Assembly: GCA_009784115.1 (NCBI GenBank)
Contig: WRCH01000001.1
Coordinates: 1 to 64,000, forward strand
Direction: 5' to 3'
Length of the DNA stretch: 64,000 nucleotides
DNA from: Chitinispirillia bacterium
GTDB taxonomy: Bacteria; Fibrobacterota; Chitinivibrionia; Chitinivibrionales; Chitinispirillaceae
Part shown: piece after piece, positions 58,001 to 64,000 of the stretch
Numbering within the stretch: position 1 is the stretch's first letter
Layout: every line of letters starts with the position of its first letter
Translations under genes and position numbers: made by a program
Notes under the pieces: generated by a model
What the model saw: the letters and a program-made list of their open reading frames with translations, nothing else
Database searches by the model: none
What the model was told of the DNA's origin: nothing

Positions 58001-61000
58001 GATCGTGCACTCTGCCATTGCCGCTGATAGATCTGAACATACCAACATTAAGACCGGCGGCAGTGTTAGAGGGAATGTTGATTCTCATATTTCTTATAAA
58101 TTTTCCATTACCGTCAAAACCACCGGTGAATTCTCCCGGAATTGGCACCCAATCGCCCAGTATCAGCGTAATACCATCTTCACTCGGCTGCAACTCTAAT
58201 TTGTAAAACCGGTGGGCCGTCCAATGATGATAATTCAGTGGGTTTAGAGTTCCTCTGCCAACCATGCGAAGTTGCTCCTCGCCGTTAATTATCAAGAACG
58301 GTCTTGAAGGCGAGCCGTTAACAGCCACGTGTACAACAGCGTTAACAGTATTATAATTGGTGCTTTCCGGCGTTCCCGAAACCGTGAATGTTGCCGTATG
58401 ACTGCCGCATTCCATTAACGGATTTGCCGACGTCCACGCCCATGAACCGGTAAGCGTTACTCCGTCTGCACCGGTCACTGTCCCACCATCCAAAAACATA
58501 GATGTTGTCAACAGATCAAGATAATAGACTTCAGAAGCCGCAGGCGGCGCCGACACGACCGGGGTCGCTTTATCAATTGTAAATCTTCTCTCCACCGGAA
58601 TACCGCCGTAGTTGCCTCTCGGCGTAATTATAACAATTCCTGAGTCAACCCCTGCATTGACATTCGCGCCGTATGCAATCTCGTAATCAACACCAATTGT
58701 GAGCGGTACAACGCCATCGGTTACAGTCATATCGGGCGTGTGCTGCGTTCCGGTAAATGATACAATCTCAATAGGATTCGGCGTTATAACAACATTTTGG
58801 TCAAACGGACGCGGAGTAACCTCAAGGGTTCGCGTTACGCTTCCAGCGTTGTAATTTTGACTTTCGGCAATGTTCGCGGTGATTGTTGCTCTTCCCACGC
58901 CGTTGAAAGTAACTGCGCCTGTAGAAGCGTTTACGCTGATTGTGTCAGAATTACTGCTTGAATAGGTTACAGTTCCGCCGCCGTAGTTTCCGTATAAACT
59001 TAGCGGAACGGAAGCAGTGCCGTATGGGAATGACGTCTCACCGTTGGCTGTACTCAATGAGAGTGAAGTCAGATCGGCTCTATTAATTGTAAATGTTTGA
59101 TTTGATGTTCCGGTGTAATTGCCTTTTCCAGTGATTGTGAAATAGTAATCACCAGCGTTTGTTGGCGGCTGTGTATAGAGAGCCGTAAAATCATGTTCAT
59201 AATGTGTGCTGTAATTAAGCGTTGCATTATGGACGTTTGGATTGACATCGGTTATCGTGATTGTCGGCAAGCGAGTATCGCCATTGTATATCACATTCGG
59301 GATGGTGATAGTTATTCCCGAAGTATCAATTGGTCTTGGCAATATTGTCAGTGGAAGCTGTGCAATAGCCGGAATAAAACCGAGAATAGACTTTGTTGCG
59401 GTGATAGTGGATGTTCCGGCGTGGTCGATCGTAACTAATCCGGTTGTCGGGTTTACCGTCACCGCGCCGTCACCGCCCGTTACAGTCCATGTAATTGTTC
59501 CGCTTCCGATGTGTTCCCCGCCCCCGGCAGTCAATGTAAAAGGCGCGTCTCCGTAGGTTACCGGACTTGGGTCGTTGATGGCAAAACCGGTAGTCTGCGC
59601 AGCCAGCCCTACAGAGAGCGCAGCGTTATTAAATACGGTAAATTCATAGTTATCGGCAACGAGCGTACCTATGGTAATAACAATTTTGTAGTTATCGGCA
59701 ACATCGCCGACTTCGTAATTGGTAATAATGCCGGGTGTCCCGCCAAGCGCGTTGTTACTTCTGAGAGCAGCCTCGGTTTCAGCATTAACAAAACCCGATA
59801 TTGTATATGTAAACGGGGGTATAACAGGATTGACAAGCGTTTTTTCTTTATTATCCGCGTTAACAGTCAAGGGCGCTTTCCCTATATTAAAATTCACCGT
59901 TCTCGTACCCGTATAATTACCGTCTGACGTTGCCGAAATTGTAACAGTGGCAGTTCCCGCATTAGTATTTGCCCCGTGTGTATACGTGAAGTCATCAACT
60001 GTAATATTCGCATACGCGCCCGCATCGGTAACTGTGGGCGATGGCGTATGCCGCAATCCGGTATAGATATAGGTTCCGGTAACGGCAGCGCTCACATCAG
60101 CATGATTCAAATTCCGTTTTTCAACAGGAAACGTAACTGTTGCGGTCGCGGTGTTATAGTTTTCATTGCCGGCTTTGGTGGCGGTAACAGTAACATTAGT
60201 GAGCATTGTCGAACGAACGATTGTAACCGCGCCGGTAGCCGAATTTACCGTAACCGCGCCGCCAGCTGTCAGTGCCCATGTAACTGTTCCGCTGCCGTTT
60301 CCGCCCGCAACAGTCAGTACAAAAGACGCGTCACCATAAGTTATTGTACCGGGGTTAACAATAGCAAAACCCGATTGGCTGATTCTATTGACATACACGG
60401 TTAAATTCCTCGTAACCGGATTGTGATTTATTGACTGCGTGAATGTCGCGGAGTGCTGCCTCTCTCCCGCCCCTCCGACAGCGTCGGCCGGACTATCCCA
60501 TACCCAGTTAGGCGGAAGCGCAACGTTTGACAGAACGTCAAGGTAATTTGCCGTTAATCTCTGAGGCATGGGGTAAACCGAGTTCGCTTTAGCGATTGTA
60601 AACGTTCCGCTCGCCGTGCCTGTAAAGTTACCTGTTCCCTCAATATTGACAGCTGCCGGTGCCGCAGGTGTTGACGCGTTGATATTATCTGAGTATCCTC
60701 TGATACTGTAAGTCAGAGGTACAAAACCGGCAAGCGTGACGGTCAGCACATCGGTCTGCGGCGTGTGCGGCGAACCGGTGTAGACGTAGCTTCCGCCGAC
60801 GGTAACGGTTGCGTCGGCGATGTTTTTGCGGGCTACGGTTAGATTATTTGTATTTGCCGTTACTACCGTGTTGTTGTCGTATGTTACCGTAACCGGCTGA
60901 TTATTATGTGTCAAGTGAACAAGCGCAGTGTTGTCTGCCGGTTCTGTTGTTATATGGTTAGACGCGAAGTCAGCAAACGCGGCATCTTCGGTCGTACCGT

Positions 61001-61988
61001 CATCATATACAATCGTCACGATAAGCCCTGTCAGATCAAGCGCGTCGCCGTGAGTGTAGTTTGCGAGATTTGAGGGCTGTGTATGAATTAATAAATCGCT
61101 GACCTCTCTGTTGATGACAAAATTGTCTTCCGCTGTCGCGCCTGCGGCAAGACTGCCTGCGGCAATCCTGTTGGGATCAACGCCGCGTCCGTCTTCCCCG
61201 TTAACACTTGGGTCGCGAAATCCAACGTTTCTGACTGTTCCGGCGCCGGCAACATTTCCGAAGAGTGCGTCGGAATCAGAATTGCCAAGCGCGTTATCGT
61301 TGATATAAAACCCCGATATAATATTGTTATCCCCATCAAACACACTTCTAAACGGATTGGCGGCTGATTTACCGACAGGAATCCACCCTTTGCCGCCGTT
61401 GAACCATGTATCTTTGCCGTAAGTTGAGAGGCTTATGTTTTCAGTCATCCTGAAATGCACAGCATCATCTGATTTTCCGGTGATGAACAGTTCGAGCATC
61501 CCCGCATTTGTCAACTCAGCGATCTCGGCTAACTGCGCGGCGTTTGAAATGAGGATCGGCGCGTCTTCTGTCCCGATTTCCGCCGCAGGCGCGGCAGTCA
61601 TGCTCATGCCCATGATTCCAATTCCGCTGCCGGCGGGCTTTGCAGGCGCGGCGGCTTGCAGCATAACGGTGATTTTTGGCGCGCTTACGTTTTGAACTAT
61701 GGTGTATGATGGATTTGAGAGCTTTGCAAAGAACACATAGAGCCCCGGCTCAATCATCGGCCCTGCGTATCCATCGGCGCTCCATGTGACAGGTACAGAC
61801 GCGGCTGTACCATTGACAGCTGCGATAACGGTCTGCGGTAATTGCGGAGAGGTTGTGCGCTGATAGCGGATATTATTATTGAGCGGCGCGAACGCGGTGA
61901 TTACCGCGCCTGTTTGGGCAAACGCAATATCTGCTGAAAGGGCCAAAACCGCCGTTAGCATTATTGCTGATGTGAAGAGTCTTTTCAT
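55038..61988 (-). CDS. Giant (2316 aa) secreted modular surface protein: bacterial Ig-like (Big_3-type), MBG/YDG repeats, GLUG motifs, FlgD-like C-terminal module
   Basis: Signal peptide LTAVLALSADIAFAQ; TGLIVTIVYDDGTTEDA; ADNKEKTLVNPVIPPFTYTISGF; many GGIAG/GGIVG GLUG repeats; C-terminal GTYLIRGSIITADGKRERVKLLVGVR. Confidence 0.88.
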   Translation of the reverse strand: MKRLFTSAIMLTAVLALSADIAFAQTGAVITAFAPLNNNIRYQRTTSPQLPQTVIAAVNGTAASVPVTWSADGYAGPMIEPGLYVFFAKLSNPSYTIVQNVSAPKITVMLQAAAPAKPAGSGIGIMGMSMTAAPAAEIGTEDAPILISNAAQLAEIAELTNAGMLELFITGKSDDAVHFRMTENISLSTYGKDTWFNGGKGWIPVGKSAANPFRSVFDGDNNIISGFYINDNALGNSDSDALFGNVAGAGTVRNVGFRDPSVNGEDGRGVDPNRIAAGSLAAGATAEDNFVINREVSDLLIHTQPSNLANYTHGDALDLTGLIVTIVYDDGTTEDAAFADFASNHITTEPADNTALVHLTHNNQPVTVTYDNNTVVTANTNNLTVARKNIADATVTVGGSYVYTGSPHTPQTDVLTVTLAGFVPLTYSIRGYSDNINASTPAAPAAVNIEGTGNFTGTASGTFTIAKANSVYPMPQRLTANYLDVLSNVALPPNWVWDSPADAVGGAGERQHSATFTQSINHNPVTRNLTVYVNRISQSGFAIVNPGTITYGDASFVLTVAGGNGSGTVTWALTAGGAVTVNSATGAVTIVRSTMLTNVTVTATKAGNENYNTATATVTFPVEKRNLNHADVSAAVTGTYIYTGLRHTPSPTVTDAGAYANITVDDFTYTHGANTNAGTATVTISATSDGNYTGTRTVNFNIGKAPLTVNADNKEKTLVNPVIPPFTYTISGFVNAETEAALRSNNALGGTPGIITNYEVGDVADNYKIVITIGTLVADNYEFTVFNNAALSVGLAAQTTGFAINDPSPVTYGDAPFTLTAGGGEHIGSGTITWTVTGGDGAVTVNPTTGLVTIDHAGTSTITATKSILGFIPAIAQLPLTILPRPIDTSGITITIPNVIYNGDTRLPTITITDVNPNVHNATLNYSTHYEHDFTALYTQPPTNAGDYYFTITGKGNYTGTSNQTFTINRADLTSLSLSTANGETSFPYGTASVPLSLYGNYGGGTVTYSSSNSDTISVNASTGAVTFNGVGRATITANIAESQNYNAGSVTRTLEVTPRPFDQNVVITPNPIEIVSFTGTQHTPDMTVTDGVVPLTIGVDYEIAYGANVNAGVDSGIVIITPRGNYGGIPVERRFTIDKATPVVSAPPAASEVYYLDLLTTSMFLDGGTVTGADGVTLTGSWAWTSANPLMECGSHTATFTVSGTPESTNYNTVNAVVHVAVNGSPSRPFLIINGEEQLRMVGRGTLNPLNYHHWTAHRFYKLELQPSEDGITLILGDWVPIPGEFTGGFDGNGKFIRNMRINIPSNTAAGLNVGMFRSISGNGRVHDLWLDSVRFNITTAATNPGIFIGSIAGRMSDSATVSNCRVVIDAINFSTGATHENNHRSGVGGIVGRIESASVIVSNSSVTGGPINLRFTSSTTSSILSQNIGGIVGANGNTGSSNYVDHGGLIENCYTNVTVSGRRTNGTVVAGQGIGGIAGRNDGTIRNCYALGMVEGGADVGGIAGNNFKTIENCLALNQSVRSGGYMGRVSGIAFDRRAQKLKNNRAWSSMSISKNSAAISALLDCPIVSHIDPAGNFDGCDRDGDNLSFAVDGLDISIADIKKLDIWGEAHPNGAAFNFTTPWKWDNTGANAPTLFTENNPWPDHLTNDASPSMALIPMDFSLAPVPSQWHTCGTSSDPCTITTAEELAGLAIAVRDNESNTVALYADNYYVLANDIDLSRYNNPQHQWVPIGTDANPFRGNFSGEGYAVIGLHINDNTLEDAGLFGVVDGGIIENAGLVQISISAGDNVGGIAGRLINGSISDVYVTGSISGSENTGGIAGALHAHGASSAISNVYSTASITGDNNIGGLAGYVDGGAINNSAALGAVVGARLIAPAHAGRVIGYLTNNAALENNHAFIRMTDANGDTLSWTASGKVNDGIHGVNINGTTAVNPDFWTSSSPSFPSLISFESLNWNTNKWHIVDGKLPILKGPATTQDGGAPLYLRDRNIIFINVESPLERTRTGEEITPNLTWGEGSSLEHLVKGVDYTIEFTGSNGTDAGSGTFILTGIGNYTGVTSPHPFKIDLPKPAKLIPADNGNDNIAMNMFGGYLTPGFTAQAMRVMAADNLGNPLVDTSVIISIAITIHGYTVNRDIYTDPATSIAAYNLVIADADNGTEIPFGLIMTLENGRMIYEECKFIVSKPPVSMPPPDVSQNNNPQDAAPAVLQRSMLPAFTAGPNPVARSSGRVDFFYTNGMIRGGTLNIYDVMGNAVNKINVNDNRITAGSTHRIASWDLKDTRSRKVPEGTYLIRGSIITADGKRERVKLLVGVR
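56349..56368. repeat. 20-bp perfect palindrome GGGCGCGATTAATCGCGCCC inside the giant surface protein CDS
   Basis: Directly visible; encoded as VGARLIAPAHAGRVIGY on the minus strand. Confidence 0.8.
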
Positions 61989-62124
61989 AAGCTTCCCTGC
62001 CTGCCTGTCCGCACATTCCCATCTGTATATATGATGATATCACCGAACCCGTTGGTTGTCAATACATTTCATGGGATGTGTTAATGTGCGGCAGGGGCTT
62101 GAGCAATGAGGTGTTATACTTAAC

Positions 62125-63714
62125 TTAATCCAACCAAACAAGCTGAGCCTGAGTTGAAAAGGCCGACAGAGTGTGAACGGAGGTGCTTTTATCGCTGTGG
62201 CTTATAAGCCCGCGGCCAGTTCCGGTAGACGCGTAGATTGATATGTTGTCGCATGAACACGACGTGCGCACCGCCCGCGTCAATAAAAATACATCGTTTG
62301 TGATATCGTTTTTTGAGCGTTTATTGCTCCTGTATTCCACCCTGTAAGTTCCGTCATCGTTTACATATGTGTCAATCAACTCACCGAATGGTTTCACCAC
62401 TAAATTTATAGACTCAATCCGTTCCCCGAAAATTCTCCTCATCTCTTCTTGCGTTTTGCGCACGTCGGCGTCTCTTTCAAGATCGCGGTACGCTTGCAGA
62501 AGTCCCTGCCATGCCGCGAGGTTTTGAGGGTTAAAGGAGATGGCGAGTTTGTAAAACGCGATAATTGATTCGGGATCGGAGCCTAATGTTCTGGCGGAGT
62601 CTACAAAAGCGTTGGCCTGATGACGCTGCTGCGGTGTTACCTCTTTTCGCGCTTCGCTTTGAGAGGGGGCGCCGGGGGCGCTTTTTTGCGTATCGTCTTT
62701 TTGCGCTCTGCTTTTTTTGCCCTCTTTTTTATTTTGTCTTTTCTCCGCGGATTTCTCTTTTCTTGTTTTTTCCTGTGCGTGAGTATTTGACGACTGTACT
62801 GCAAAACTTTTTTCCTGTGATAGAAAAAACAAAATTATCGCCGCGCCGATAAAAATACTCATCACTATAATAGTCTGCTTGCGCGAACTTCTCTTTTGCG
62901 ATTTTTCCGCCCTCTCAAAGCTGCCTATGCGGATTCCCGATTTAAATTTGTTTTGTTCCGTCTTTGTCGAAAACATTCTTTCATGATGTTGTTTTTTATC
63001 GTTTGCGGATTTATCATTAGACCGTTTTTTCTTGTCATCAGAAGATACTGTTTTTTTATCATCACGCTTCTTATCAGATCGCTTTTTTTCGTCTCTTTTA
63101 TCTTTTTTTGCTGACTCTTGCCCAAGATCATTTTTTTGCTGATTTTCAGTTGGTTTAGCAGGCAGGTTTTTATCATCGGCGCCATTTACATTGTGTTGAG
63201 ATGCTTTTGATGACTCTTGCGTGACGGTGTTTTTTTGCTGATTTACAGCTTGTCTATCAGGCTGTTTATTGTCATCAACACTATTTTCATTATAATTATT
63301 TCTCGTTTGTTTATTCTCATCAGCAAAATTTACAGAAGCGGGCGGTTCATCGTAAACGTCATTACTGTCTCTTTGAGGAGCCGGCGTTGATTGCATAGAG
63401 TCGTCAATCAGCTCATCATGATCTGCCGACGATCTGTTTTGCGCGGTAGAATCTATGAGAATATCATCCTCTTCCTTAGGCATGACTTTTGACTCTACAA
63501 CTTTAAACCCTATCCCCGACATTTTGAGCCGCGCGACATGCTGCTGCGCTTCATTGAGCTCTAAATTGCTAAGAAGTAAAAGCGGCGGCTTTTCAGCCAT
63601 GCTCATAGCCGTTTGCAGAGGGATTGAATGGTTAAGAGCCGCAATGTGACGGGCAATAATAAGTTTTGCGTTGTTGTTGGGAATAGAGGTCACATACAGG
63701 TCAAATTTATTCAT
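62125..63714 (-). CDS. Hypothetical protein: N-terminal small alpha/beta domain, Lys/Asp/Asn/Gln-rich disordered region, TM, TPR-like segment
   Basis: MNKFDLYVTSIPNNNAKLIIARHIAALN; long polar low complexity; IIVMSIFIGAAIILFFL; FYKLAISFNPQNLAAWQGLLQAYRDLERDADVRKTQ. Confidence 0.7.
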   Translation of the reverse strand: MNKFDLYVTSIPNNNAKLIIARHIAALNHSIPLQTAMSMAEKPPLLLLSNLELNEAQQHVARLKMSGIGFKVVESKVMPKEEDDILIDSTAQNRSSADHDELIDDSMQSTPAPQRDSNDVYDEPPASVNFADENKQTRNNYNENSVDDNKQPDRQAVNQQKNTVTQESSKASQHNVNGADDKNLPAKPTENQQKNDLGQESAKKDKRDEKKRSDKKRDDKKTVSSDDKKKRSNDKSANDKKQHHERMFSTKTEQNKFKSGIRIGSFERAEKSQKRSSRKQTIIVMSIFIGAAIILFFLSQEKSFAVQSSNTHAQEKTRKEKSAEKRQNKKEGKKSRAQKDDTQKSAPGAPSQSEARKEVTPQQRHQANAFVDSARTLGSDPESIIAFYKLAISFNPQNLAAWQGLLQAYRDLERDADVRKTQEEMRRIFGERIESINLVVKPFGELIDTYVNDDGTYRVEYRSNKRSKNDITNDVFLLTRAVRTSCSCDNISIYASTGTGRGLISHSDKSTSVHTLSAFSTQAQLVWLD

Positions 63715-63776
63715 AATTTAAATATACAATAATCGCGCTTGGTTTTGGCATACTGTTTGAGCCATTGTAATCGTGT

Positions 63777-64000
63777 ATGATAACGCGGCAGATTATAACG
63801 GCAATTTTAGCGCTTATATGGCTTCTCACAGCTCAAGCAAGTCCGCAGTACTTCGGGCAGAATAAAGTCCAGTACCACACATTTGACTTTAAGGAGATGA
63901 AAACCGATAATCTGCGAATCCTTTATTATCCAAGTCAAGAAGAAGCGGCTCAAAGAGCGGCGCTCAAACTTGAACGGTGGTATGCGCGTTTCCGCGAAAT
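63777..64000 (+). CDS. 3'-truncated CDS, secreted protein similar to TolB-like/peptidase-associated 'YFGQNKVQY' family
   Basis: MITRQIITAILALIWLLTAQASPQYFGQNKVQYHTFDFKEMKTDNLRILYYPSQEEAAQRAALKLERWYARFRE, open to the window edge. Confidence 0.6.
   Translation, partial: MITRQIITAILALIWLLTAQASPQYFGQNKVQYHTFDFKEMKTDNLRILYYPSQEEAAQRAALKLERWYARFRE

Overview
64 kb of a bacterial chromosome that looks like Fibrobacterota or a close relative: it carries a FISUMP domain protein, a TIGR02147-family regulator, GLUG/MBG surface proteins and a LamG lipoprotein. Most of the window is ordinary housekeeping or envelope content: murA, prfC, an ABC-F ATPase, hisF, clpX-clpP-tig, tRNA-Leu, rlmB, adk, coaE, rsmE, asnS, apt, a LolA-like/FtsX/LolD cluster, rlmN, a class A PBP, and a 2316-aa GLUG/MBG/Ig-like surface protein. 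Three things stand out. (1) A family of about 105-nt long-hairpin elements lies between genes and once inside the 3' end of rlmN. They share the core CCTCACG-N6-CGTGCAGT, have arms that differ between copies but stay complementary, and have G.U wobbles in one orientation only; this may be an undescribed structured RNA or palindromic repeat. At least three other short palindromic repeat families are interspersed, and some are read through in frame inside genes. (2) A 2.7-kb accessory island (about 3.69-6.43 kb) is flanked by direct repeats (GACGGGGTTTCA..AATTGC). It holds two divergent copies of a small two-ORF module whose ORFs overlap in the +1 frame with no ATG for the second ORF, plus a decayed DUF3791/DUF3990 pair. 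(3) A nucleoside-2-deoxyribosyltransferase/TIR-like effector candidate sits just upstream of that island. MurA has Asp in place of the fosfomycin-target Cys. All family names come from reading motifs by eye; no database search was run.
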